From Aurantiacibacter sp. MUD11 (lineage in GTDB: Bacteria > Pseudomonadota > Alphaproteobacteria > Sphingomonadales > Sphingomonadaceae), in NCBI RefSeq assembly GCF_026967575.1, contig NZ_CP114054.1, positions 2,480,001 to 2,544,000 of the forward strand: 64,000 nt of DNA, written 5' to 3'. The position numbers and the translations under genes are program-made. Positions 25,186-33,353 of this stretch are shown piece after piece (within the stretch, counting starts at the first letter, position 1; every line of letters begins with the position of its first letter). The notes under the pieces are model-generated. The model had not been told where the DNA came from. It ran no database searches and worked only from the letters and a program-made list of their open reading frames with translations.

Positions 25186-26592
25186 ATGTACATGGAGCAC
25201 GCCGGACATCTCCAAGCGCGGGAGTTTCCGGCATCTCTACCGACACATCGAAGGCCACTTGGCTTTTTCACCAGGGTCGCTTGCTTCGTGGGGACGCTGG
25301 CAGCCGCCGGCAGTTCCTACGCTAATGAGGGTCAGGACGCCGAGGTGGATTCATACGGACCGCCGGCGGTCGAAGTCGCAACTGTCGAGCCCGCGCCTCT
25401 GGCCATCCCTCAGCCGTTGAACCTCGCGGCCAACAGCGCCGTTGCCACACATCCATTCGTTGATGTGGCTGAAGCCGAGGCTACCGCACTGGGTTCAGAC
25501 CTGCGGGGTGCGCGTTGGCTCTATTATCCCAGTCTGTCGGTTGAAGCGCTTGCCGCTACTAGAGGCTCATCCTTCGCCGACCAGGACGGTCTGACGCTCA
25601 ATGCCGCAATCGAGCAGCCCTTATGGAGCGGCGGCCGGATCGACGGCCAGGTGGATCGGGCCCGGGCCTCGCTGCGCGCCGGGCAGCAGAGAGTCGGCGA
25701 GGCACAGACCGATATCGTGCTGCAGGTGGTGCAGGCATACTATGACTTCGTACTGGCCGACCAGCGACAGTCGGTGCTCGAAGCAAGCTTGGCCGAGCAC
25801 CGAGAGTTGCTTGATGCAATCGGTCGCCGCGTCGCCCAAGAAGTCTCGCCGCGAGCGGACCTCACGCTGGGCCAATCCCGGACCGCGCAAGTGGAGCTCG
25901 ATCTCGCACTGGCTGGCGAGGCGCGCGATTCCGCGCTGGTCCGCTTGTCCGAATTGACCGGCGGCCTCGAGGTCGAGCCGGTCATGCCGCCGGTGAGCAC
26001 GGTAGACATCCTTCCGCCGGAGAATCTTGCCCTGGCCGAGGCGTTAGGTTGCAGCCCAAGCCTGGCGGCATTGTCGCAACTGGTTGCCGTTGCCGAGGCC
26101 GATCGCGATATCGCCGAGGCCCAGCTGTGGCCGCAGGTGCTGCTGCAATTGTCGCAGAACGAGATAACCGGGGCGCGAGCGGCAATCGTGTTGCGGTCGC
26201 AGTTCGGCAATGGCTTGTCGCAGCTGGCCGCCATAGACAGTGCCGATGCACGGATACAGCGTGCCTTCGCGGAATTCGGGAACGAGGAGCGAATGCTGCG
26301 AGAACAGTTGCGGCGCGATTACGTGCTGGTGCGTGCCGCCAGGGCCAGGATCGAATCTGCCGTTTTCGCAGCTGACGCAGCGGCTGAGATCATTGCCAGC
26401 TATCGACGTCAGTTCATTGCTGGTCGGCGCAGCTGGCTGGACGTGATGAATGCGACGCGGGAGGCCACCAACGCCAGGCTTTCCGAAAGCGAGGCAAGGG
26501 TCAACGCCGTGGCCGGCGCGGCACGAATCCTGAGTTTGACCTGCCGCTGGGACCCTGAAGGCAATATCACTCCTGCCGAAAGGACTCAGTGA
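25186..26592 (+). CDS. TolC-family outer-membrane channel of a type I secretion system
   Basis: About 468 residues. The start is uncertain: ATGs at 25186 and 25192 follow GGGGACAGGGA, while a GTG at 25111 gives a longer, unlikely N-terminus. The N-terminus contains a hydrophobic export segment (GFFTRVACFVGTLAAAGSSYA). The body has the two-fold TolC pattern: a coiled-coil helix pair around LRAGQQRVGEAQTDIVLQVV, and the motif YYPSLSVEA with a second copy at LWPQVLLQLS. TolC proteins form a trimeric outer-membrane channel. The adjacent ABC and adaptor genes make it the exit duct for the RTX protein. Its TGA overlaps the ATG of the next gene (TGATG). Confidence 0.88.
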   Translation: MYMEHAGHLQAREFPASLPTHRRPLGFFTRVACFVGTLAAAGSSYANEGQDAEVDSYGPPAVEVATVEPAPLAIPQPLNLAANSAVATHPFVDVAEAEATALGSDLRGARWLYYPSLSVEALAATRGSSFADQDGLTLNAAIEQPLWSGGRIDGQVDRARASLRAGQQRVGEAQTDIVLQVVQAYYDFVLADQRQSVLEASLAEHRELLDAIGRRVAQEVSPRADLTLGQSRTAQVELDLALAGEARDSALVRLSELTGGLEVEPVMPPVSTVDILPPENLALAEALGCSPSLAALSQLVAVAEADRDIAEAQLWPQVLLQLSQNEITGARAAIVLRSQFGNGLSQLAAIDSADARIQRAFAEFGNEERMLREQLRRDYVLVRAARARIESAVFAADAAAEIIASYRRQFIAGRRSWLDVMNATREATNARLSESEARVNAVAGAARILSLTCRWDPEGNITPAERTQ

Positions 26593-28703
26593 TGGACACA
26601 AACACAGTAGAAGAGGCAGTCAAGAACTACGCCCGTGCTACTGGGAAGTCGATTTCCCCGCATTGGAACCTCGAGCTGCAGTATGTCTACCTGCCCGAAG
26701 GAGAAGGTGCCCTCGCCGCATTGCTCGACGTGCTCGGTTGGGAGCCCGCGCGGCAGATTAAGGGCAGGCCGCGCCCCGATCAATTCCCGCTGATCGTACA
26801 CGATCCCCACTTCGGCTGGGCGGTTGTCCAGCAGTGGGATGGCAGCGACACCATGGCCCTTGTGGGCGAACGTGCGAGCCTGCCTTACGACGAGGCGCAG
26901 TCATTCTATGCCATGCCACTGCCCGATCCGCTGTCTGGCGATGGCGACCGGGCCATTTCGGTGTTCTGGCGTGCCATCAAGCGCCGCAAGCAGCCTCTGA
27001 TCATGGCCGGACTGGCCACAATCTTCGCTAATATGCTGACCTTGGCAACGGCGCTCTACTCGATGCAGTTGTACGATCGGGTGATACCGTTGGCGAGCTT
27101 CGAGACGCTGTTCGTCCTGACCGCCGGTGTGCTGTTCGCGCTGACGCTTGACCTTGTCCTGCGCAGCTTGCGGGCTCTGCTGATCGAACGCGAAGCGCAG
27201 GACGTGGATGCAGAAGTTAGCGAATTCTTCTTCGCGCGCGCGCAAGCCATCCGGCTGGATGCTCGACCGCCGGGCATCGGCACCATGGCAGCGCAATTGC
27301 GTGGTCAGGAGCAGGTGCGGCAGGTGTTGTCGTCAAGCTCGCTGTTTCTCATTGCAGACTTGCCCTTCGCGCTGTTCTTCATTGCGGTTATCGCCATGAT
27401 CGGTGGCAAGCTGGCGCTGGTACCAGCGGTCAGCCTGCCGGTTGCGATCATCCTCGCCTTGGTCCTGTCCCGCATCATCCGCAGCGGTGCCGACCGGGCG
27501 CAGGTCAGCGGGAACCGCAAGAACGGCATGCTGGTGGAATCGCTGGATGCCACTGAGACGGTGAAGGCCAATCGTGGCGGCTGGTTCATGATGGGGCGCT
27601 GGAACCGGGTGGTGCGCGAGATTCACCACTACGAGATGCCGGTCAAGAAAGCTTCTGCCGTGGCGGGCTCGCTGTTCTCTTCGTTGCAGCAGGCTGCCTA
27701 CGTCGGGATCATGGGCTGGGGCGCCTATCTCGCGGCGAATGGAGAGATCACCACCGGCGCCTTGCTGGCATGTTCGATCATCGCCGGACGCATCAACGGC
27801 CCCCTCGTGGCACAATTGCCCAACCTGATCGTGCAGTGGGGCTATGCCCGCAGCTCGCTCAAGGCGCTGGATGCGATTATGGCGCTACCGCTCGATCCAG
27901 CCAGCGGTGCAGGCGCCTTGCGTCCCGAGAAGCTCTCCGGGAGCTACCTCGTGAAGGATGCGACGTTTGTCTATCCCGGTTCGCAACGGCCGGCGGTGCA
28001 GATCGAAAACCTCGAGATCAAGCCGGGCGAGCGTGTCGCTGTCATCGGCGGGATCGGCTCAGGCAAGTCGACGCTGCTCAAGCTCCTGTCGGGCATGTAT
28101 TCGCCGCAGGAAGGAAGCGTGCTGCTGGGTGGACTCGACCTGGGACAGGTGGCGGAGGACATTGCGCGGCGCCATGTCGGCTACGTCTCGCAGGATGCCC
28201 GGCTCGTGAACGGCACTCTGCGAGATAACCTTGCGATGGGGCTTGGCGACGTCACCGACGAGGAAATCATGGAAATGGCGCGCAAGACGCGTCTCGACAC
28301 CATGATTGCCGGTCAGCCGGACGGCCTCGCGGCCCAGATCCAGGAAGGCGGGCGTGGCCTTTCCGGCGGCCAGCGCAGCCTGGTCGGGATCAACCGGTTG
28401 TTGCTGTCCGAACCGAAGGTATGGCTGCTTGACGAACCAACGGCGTCGCTCGACCAGACCACCGAAGGTGCCGCGCTCGAGGCGATCGAAAGCAGGCTCG
28501 ACGACGATGCCATCCTGGTGATGGTGACTCACAAGCCGCAATTGCTGACGCGCTTCACACGCATCATCGCCATGTCGGGCGGCAAGGTCCTGCGCGACGG
28601 CGACGCGCAGCAGGTCTTGCGTGACCTGCTGCCGCGCAAGCTGGACTCCAAGGGAGGCAAGTCCGGCACCGTGACGACCACCATCAAGAAGAAGGCCTCG
28701 TAA
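26592..28703 (+). CDS. Type I secretion ABC transporter, LapB-type with degenerate C39-like domain
   Basis: A 703-residue half-transporter. An N-terminal domain (about residues 1-120) resembles the C39 peptidase-like domain (HDPHFGWAVVQQWDG) but contains no cysteine, so it cannot cleave a leader. It should instead dock the substrate, as in LapB/HlyB systems. A transmembrane domain with about six spans follows (about 135-420). The nucleotide-binding domain has Walker A GGIGSGKST (486-494), signature LSGGQ and Walker B VWLLDEPTAS. It powers export of the RTX protein directly from cytoplasm to outside. The start overlaps the TolC stop and the stop overlaps the adaptor start. Confidence 0.95.
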   Translation: MDTNTVEEAVKNYARATGKSISPHWNLELQYVYLPEGEGALAALLDVLGWEPARQIKGRPRPDQFPLIVHDPHFGWAVVQQWDGSDTMALVGERASLPYDEAQSFYAMPLPDPLSGDGDRAISVFWRAIKRRKQPLIMAGLATIFANMLTLATALYSMQLYDRVIPLASFETLFVLTAGVLFALTLDLVLRSLRALLIEREAQDVDAEVSEFFFARAQAIRLDARPPGIGTMAAQLRGQEQVRQVLSSSSLFLIADLPFALFFIAVIAMIGGKLALVPAVSLPVAIILALVLSRIIRSGADRAQVSGNRKNGMLVESLDATETVKANRGGWFMMGRWNRVVREIHHYEMPVKKASAVAGSLFSSLQQAAYVGIMGWGAYLAANGEITTGALLACSIIAGRINGPLVAQLPNLIVQWGYARSSLKALDAIMALPLDPASGAGALRPEKLSGSYLVKDATFVYPGSQRPAVQIENLEIKPGERVAVIGGIGSGKSTLLKLLSGMYSPQEGSVLLGGLDLGQVAEDIARRHVGYVSQDARLVNGTLRDNLAMGLGDVTDEEIMEMARKTRLDTMIAGQPDGLAAQIQEGGRGLSGGQRSLVGINRLLLSEPKVWLLDEPTASLDQTTEGAALEAIESRLDDDAILVMVTHKPQLLTRFTRIIAMSGGKVLRDGDAQQVLRDLLPRKLDSKGGKSGTVTTTIKKKAS

Positions 28704-29851
28704 TGCGCGCGCTCCGCCCCGCACACTGGATCATCATCACCATCGCGGCCACGCTCCTCGCCTTTGTCGGCTGGGCTAACTGGGCCGAACTCGACCAGGT
28801 CACGCGTGCCCCTGGTCGCGTGGTGCCGTTCGCCCGCGTCCAGATCGTGCAGAGCGAAGAGGGCGGCGCAATCAGCCAGATCCACGTGCGCGAAGGCGAC
28901 ATGGTGCGACAGGGGCAGTTGCTCGTCGAACTCGACACCGTCCAGCTGACGGCTGCCGTGGCCGAGGCAAGGGCCGAGGTTGCCGCCTTGCGCAGCCGCA
29001 TGGCTCGCATCGATGCCGAGTTGTTCAACAAGCCGCTGCGCTTTCCGGCCGAACTGGCGGAATTCCCCGATTTCACCTCGAACCAGCGCCAGCTCTTCCT
29101 GCGGCGTCAGGCCGCGCTGGCTGCGGAACTGGATAGCCTGCAGGCCATGGCCAACCTGCAGGAGCAGGAACTCGCCCTGAACGAGCCGCTGGTCGAAACT
29201 GGGGACGTGGCGCAGTCGGAAATCATCCGGATGCAGCGCGCCATCGTCGAAACCCAGGGCCGTATTTCCAACCTGCGCGCGCAATATGTCCGCGACCTGC
29301 AGACCGAATTTGCCGAGACCGAGGAGCGGCTCGTCGCTGCGGAACAGGTTCTCACCCAGCGAGAGGATTCGATGCGGGCCGCGTCACTGGTCGCCCCGAC
29401 AGACGGGATCGTGAAGAACGTCCGCATCACGACCGTTGGCGGCGTGCTGCGTCCGGGCGACGAAGTGCTGCAGATCGTGCCGACCGGGGAACAACTGATC
29501 GTGGAAGCCAAGGTTTCCCCGCGAGACATTGCCTTCGTGCAGAATGGCCAGCGCGCCCGCGTAAACTTCGATGCCTATGACAGTGCGGTCTACGGCACGG
29601 GCGAAGGCGAAGTCGTCTATATCAGTCCCGATACCCTGTCGGAGGAAGGCGAAGACGGGACGGTGACGACCTATTACCGGGTCAATCTCGAAGTCGACAC
29701 CGATACGATGACGCCGCGCAACGACATGATCATCGACCTGCAGCCAGGCATGACCGCATCGGCGGAGATCCTGACGGGATCGCAGACAGTGTGGGAATAC
29801 ATCACCAAGCCCCTGCTGAAGACGACCCGCCAATCCTTGCAGGAGCGTTAG
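28703..29851 (+). CDS. HlyD-family membrane fusion protein of the type I secretion system
   Basis: 382 residues: one N-terminal transmembrane helix (WIIITIAATLLAFVGWANWA), a biotinyl-lipoyl half (GGAISQIHVREGDMVRQGQLLVELD), a long coiled coil (about 90-240), the returning lipoyl half (LVAPTDGIVKNVRITTVGGVLRPGDEVLQIVP) and a beta-barrel with YYRVNLEVDTD and LQPGMTASAEI. It bridges the ABC transporter to the TolC channel. The coding start overlaps the ABC stop (TAATG). A hairpin follows the stop. Confidence 0.95.
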   Translation: MRALRPAHWIIITIAATLLAFVGWANWAELDQVTRAPGRVVPFARVQIVQSEEGGAISQIHVREGDMVRQGQLLVELDTVQLTAAVAEARAEVAALRSRMARIDAELFNKPLRFPAELAEFPDFTSNQRQLFLRRQAALAAELDSLQAMANLQEQELALNEPLVETGDVAQSEIIRMQRAIVETQGRISNLRAQYVRDLQTEFAETEERLVAAEQVLTQREDSMRAASLVAPTDGIVKNVRITTVGGVLRPGDEVLQIVPTGEQLIVEAKVSPRDIAFVQNGQRARVNFDAYDSAVYGTGEGEVVYISPDTLSEEGEDGTVTTYYRVNLEVDTDTMTPRNDMIIDLQPGMTASAEILTGSQTVWEYITKPLLKTTRQSLQER

Positions 29852-29872
29852 ACCGGGGGCCGCGTCCCGGTC
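29851..29872 (+). terminator. Hairpin after the type I secretion operon
   Basis: GACCGGG (29851-29857) pairs with CCCGGTC (29866-29872), starting at the last base of the adaptor stop codon. There is no T-tract, so an intrinsic terminator is only possible. Confidence 0.35.
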
Positions 29873-29952
29873 GCAGTCAAGACGAGAACAGAACGCCACA
29901 GCCAGCCGCTGGCCATGGCAGAAGGGCTTTCCCCAAAGGCGGGGTTGTTTTT

Positions 29953-29964
29953 GTTCGATCGAAC
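29953..29964. promoter_or_regulatory. Perfect 12-bp palindrome, candidate TetR operator
   Basis: GTTCGATCGAAC is a perfect palindrome located 16 bases before the ATG chosen for the TetR gene at 29981. TetR regulators of efflux cassettes commonly bind such sites to repress themselves and the downstream pump genes. If translation instead starts at 29915, the site would lie inside the coding sequence. Confidence 0.45.
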
Positions 29965-29980
29965 GAATAACGATTCTATC

Positions 29981-30595
29981 ATGCGGGAAAAGCTCATCAA
30001 TGCAGCGATCGAGCGATTCGGGAAGCGGGGCTTCGACGGCGTCGGCACGCGCGAAATCGCGGCTGCGGTGGACACGCCCATGTCGTCGATCACCTATCAT
30101 TTCGGCGGCAAGGAAGGGCTCTACCATGCCGCGGCAGAGCATATCTTCGACCACCTGCGGGACCTGCTGGGTGCCGAACGCTTCGAACTGCCTGGCGAAG
30201 ATGCTTTGCCGCAAGAACGCACCGATGCGATCTGCGCCATGATCCGCTCGGCCGGCCAATTCATGTTGAGCGAGAAGAGTGCCGCTTTCGCGTTGTTCAT
30301 CGGTCGCGAGCAGCAGGATCCCTCACCGGAAGTACGCAAGCTGATGCAGGCGAAGATCATGCCGATGATCGAGGCGCTGGCGCGGCAGGTGGCCATATTG
30401 CGGCCCGAACTGGACGAGGCAGAGGCCAAGGCGGTCACCGTCTTCCTGTTCGGCATGGCCATCACCCTGCGCCACTCGCGCGCTTCGCTGAGCCTGCTGA
30501 TGGATGCCCAAACTCTCGACGCTCCAACCAAGACGATGCTGCTTGAACAACTGGACCAGTCGGCGCGCGCGATCCTTGCCGGAGAGCGCGGATGA
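29981..30595 (+). CDS. TetR/AcrR-family regulator (CerR-type C-terminal domain)
   Basis: 204 residues from ATG 29981; an upstream in-frame ATG at 29915 would add 22 residues and swallow the palindrome. The N-terminal helix-turn-helix is INAAIERFGKRGFDGVGTREIA followed by SSITYHFGGKEGLYHAAAEHI (the longer of these spans the recognition helix). The C-terminal ligand domain is like DUF1956/CerR regulators. It is the first gene of a four-gene efflux unit: its stop overlaps the start of the outer-membrane factor (ATGA), so it probably senses a toxic compound and represses the pump. Confidence 0.9.
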   Translation: MREKLINAAIERFGKRGFDGVGTREIAAAVDTPMSSITYHFGGKEGLYHAAAEHIFDHLRDLLGAERFELPGEDALPQERTDAICAMIRSAGQFMLSEKSAAFALFIGREQQDPSPEVRKLMQAKIMPMIEALARQVAILRPELDEAEAKAVTVFLFGMAITLRHSRASLSLLMDAQTLDAPTKTMLLEQLDQSARAILAGERG

Positions 30596-32058
30596 GGCGG
30601 CTCTACATGCCTGTCTACGGCGTGATGCTGGCATTGGGTGGCTGCGTGTCGTTGGCGCCCGAGCCGGAAGTGGTCACGGCCGTCACCGAAATGCCTGAAG
30701 CCTTCCCGCAGGGCGCTGATGCAGGCGAATACCGTCCGGCGGCCTGGTGGCACGGGTTCGAGGATCCGGTGCTCAACGGGCTCGTCGACCGGGCGCTGTA
30801 CGACAATCTTGAAATCGCCCAGGCGGCTGCACGAGCCGAACGCGCCGCCGCCCAGGCCCGTGTCGCCCGCGCCGGGCTGTTACCCTCGCTGGAGGCGAGC
30901 GCCGGCTCCAGCTATTCGGACACGCCGGTGGCGGGCGGGGCCTTTGCCAATTTCCCCGGCGCGCCCTCGCGGATCACCAACGAAACCTATTCGCTCGGCC
31001 TTGCCGCGGCATACGAGCTCGACCTGTTCGGCAGGGTTCGCAATGATCTTGGCGCGGCCCGTTCCGATGCGGTTGCCGCCGAATACGACCTGCGCGCCGT
31101 CCGGCTGGCGACGGCGGCGGAAGTCATCTCGGCCTATTTCGACATCGTCGATGCGCGCTTCCAGATCGAAACCGCCTTGCACACCATCGACGTGCTTTCC
31201 GAACGCACCGAGCGCACCGAGGAGCGGTACTTGCGCGGCCTTACGCAGAGCTTCGAGCTCTATCAGGTGCGCGAACAGCTCCGCAGCGCCGAGGCGAGCC
31301 TGCCTGCGCGCGAGATTGCGCTGACTAATGCCGAAGGACGGCTGGCGGTCCTGCTGGCCGACTATCCCGAAACCCTGGCGACGACGCTGGACCAACCCCT
31401 GTTGCCGCAACTGGCATTCGATCCCGTGCCTGCCGGTCTGCCGGCGGACCTGCTGGCGCAGCGCCCAGACGTCGCCGCGAGTTGGCAACGGCTGGAGGCA
31501 GCGCGCCAACGCATCGGTGCGCGCCGGGCGGAACGCTTCCCGGCACTGCGCCTGTCCGCCAGTACCGGCACGCAGGCAGCTTCGCCCGAAAACGTGTTCG
31601 ATGTGGGGCAGAACTGGCTGGTGTCGCTCGGCTCCAACCTAGTCGCGCCGATCTTCGATGGCGGACGCATCTCCGCCAATATCGCCGCCGCGCGAGCCAC
31701 TTATGACGAGGCGGCCGCGGCATACGGCAACGCGGTCCTCAATGCCTATCGCGAGGCCACGACGGCCATCGACACCTATGAAGAGCAGCGCCAGCGCTAT
31801 CGCCTGATCACCGCGCAGGCGGCAGAGGCGCGCGCCACGCTGGACCTGCAGGCGCGTCGCTACGAGGCGGGGGTGGGCGACTATGTCGGCTATCTCGATG
31901 CCCTGCGCAGCTACCACCAGGTCGAAGGCAGCCTTTCCGCCGCCGGACGGGATGTCGCGCTGGCCAGGCTGGGCGTGCACCGGGCGCTGGGCGGCGACTG
32001 GTTCTCCGCAACGGACGAGGGCGGACAATCGCAAGACGAAAAGGACATGGCGGAATGA
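30592..32058 (+). CDS. RND efflux outer-membrane lipoprotein, NodT family
   Basis: A 488-residue outer-membrane factor with a lipoprotein signal ending LALGGC (Cys18). AWWHGFEDPVLNGLVDRALYDNLEIAQAAAR is the standard start of NodT/OprM-type proteins (spread over residues 44-75). The second repeat is marked by LLAQRPDVAASWQRLEAARQRIGARRAERFPAL. It would trimerise as the outer duct of the pump encoded next. Starts and stops overlap with both neighbours (ATGA each). Confidence 0.95.
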   Translation: MRRLYMPVYGVMLALGGCVSLAPEPEVVTAVTEMPEAFPQGADAGEYRPAAWWHGFEDPVLNGLVDRALYDNLEIAQAAARAERAAAQARVARAGLLPSLEASAGSSYSDTPVAGGAFANFPGAPSRITNETYSLGLAAAYELDLFGRVRNDLGAARSDAVAAEYDLRAVRLATAAEVISAYFDIVDARFQIETALHTIDVLSERTERTEERYLRGLTQSFELYQVREQLRSAEASLPAREIALTNAEGRLAVLLADYPETLATTLDQPLLPQLAFDPVPAGLPADLLAQRPDVAASWQRLEAARQRIGARRAERFPALRLSASTGTQAASPENVFDVGQNWLVSLGSNLVAPIFDGGRISANIAAARATYDEAAAAYGNAVLNAYREATTAIDTYEEQRQRYRLITAQAAEARATLDLQARRYEAGVGDYVGYLDALRSYHQVEGSLSAAGRDVALARLGVHRALGGDWFSATDEGGQSQDEKDMAE

Positions 32059-33353
32059 GCAAGCAGGCAAGATGGTCGCTTCTGCTGTTGGTCGGTGCTT
32101 TTGCCATCGCGGCCCTGATGGTCGTCTTGCGGCCCGAGCCGGAGGAGCGCGAGGAAGTCGCTGGCGTGCCACTGGTGCAGACGGTGCCCTACGAGGTCTC
32201 CACCGGGGCCATCGAGATCCACGGCTCCGGCTCCGTGCAGCCGCGGGAGGAGGTGACGCTGGGCGCCGAGGTCGCCGGGCGACTCGTCTACGTCAATCCG
32301 GCGTTCCAGGAAGGCAATCGCGTCCCTGCCGGTGCGGTGCTGTTCCGCATCGACGCAGCCGACTACGCCAACCGCGTCCGCAGTGCGCAGGCCGATATCG
32401 CCGCGCAGGATGTCGCCGTGCTGCAGGCGCAGGAAGAGATGGCGATTGCGGCTGCCGAGCTGGACCGTTTCGCCTCGCGCGAATCCTCGCGTGCCGAACT
32501 TAGCCGCTCGATCGACGAGAACGACTACGCGGCGCGGATCCGGCCCCCGGAAGGGTTGCAACCTGCATCTGCGCCGCAGCCCGTTACCAGCCAGGATAGC
32601 CCCAACATCCTCGCCACGCGCGAGCCGCAATTGCGCTCTGCCCAGGCCGCGCGCGAGCGGGCCGAGGCTCAGCTTGCCGATGCTCAGCTGGCGCTGTCCC
32701 GCACGACGGTCCGTGCGCCCTTCTCCGGCATTGTGCGCAGCGAGAACGCCGCCGTGGGCACGCTGGTGCAACCGGGTCAGTCGCTCGGCACGCTGGTTGC
32801 CAGTTCGACCTATGAGGTGCGGGTCTCGCTCACCGAGGCCGAGGCCGCGCTGGTCCCGGCGCTGTTCGAGGCAAGTCGTACGCGCGTGCCCGCACAGGTG
32901 ATGCTGGACTACGGCGATACGACCTATCGCTGGAGCGCCTATGTCGACCGGGTCGACCCGATCCTCGATCCCGAAACGCGCACCATCGACGTATTCCTGC
33001 GCGTGCCCGATCCGACGCGCGGCGGCGTCCCGGTAAATGCCGAGGAAGAGGGCACGGCGACTGCTGCGCCGCCCTTGCTGCTGGGCAGCTTCGTCAGCGC
33101 CACCATCACCGGCGGTAGCGAACAGGCCTTCGCGCGCATTCCGCTCAATGCCTTGCGGCCCGACAACCAGGTCTGGGTGCTGCGTGGCGGCAAGCTGGAG
33201 ATCGTGCCGGTCGAGGTGCTCCAGCGCACTGACACCTTCGCCTATGTCACCGGGGCCGGCCTGGGCGAGGGTGGCCATGTCATCACCAGCCCGCTGCGCA
33301 CCCCGGTCAATGGCATGGAACTGCGCGCCGAAGGCGAGGCTGGCGAGCAGTGA
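32055..33353 (+). CDS. RND efflux periplasmic adaptor (HlyD/AcrA family)
   Basis: A 432-residue adaptor with an N-terminal membrane anchor (SLLLLVGAFAIAALMVVL). The lipoyl halves are VTLGAEVAGRLVYVNPAF and TTVRAPFSGIVRSENAAVGTLVQPGQSL. The coiled coil between them (about 105-215) contains an unusual, low-homology insert rich in Arg, Ser and Pro (about residues 140-180). Beta-barrel and membrane-proximal domains follow (YVDRVDPILDPETRTIDVFLRV). It links the inner-membrane pump to the NodT-type channel. Overlaps both neighbours by 4 bases. Confidence 0.93.
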   Translation: MSKQARWSLLLLVGAFAIAALMVVLRPEPEEREEVAGVPLVQTVPYEVSTGAIEIHGSGSVQPREEVTLGAEVAGRLVYVNPAFQEGNRVPAGAVLFRIDAADYANRVRSAQADIAAQDVAVLQAQEEMAIAAAELDRFASRESSRAELSRSIDENDYAARIRPPEGLQPASAPQPVTSQDSPNILATREPQLRSAQAARERAEAQLADAQLALSRTTVRAPFSGIVRSENAAVGTLVQPGQSLGTLVASSTYEVRVSLTEAEAALVPALFEASRTRVPAQVMLDYGDTTYRWSAYVDRVDPILDPETRTIDVFLRVPDPTRGGVPVNAEEEGTATAAPPLLLGSFVSATITGGSEQAFARIPLNALRPDNQVWVLRGGKLEIVPVEVLQRTDTFAYVTGAGLGEGGHVITSPLRTPVNGMELRAEGEAGEQ

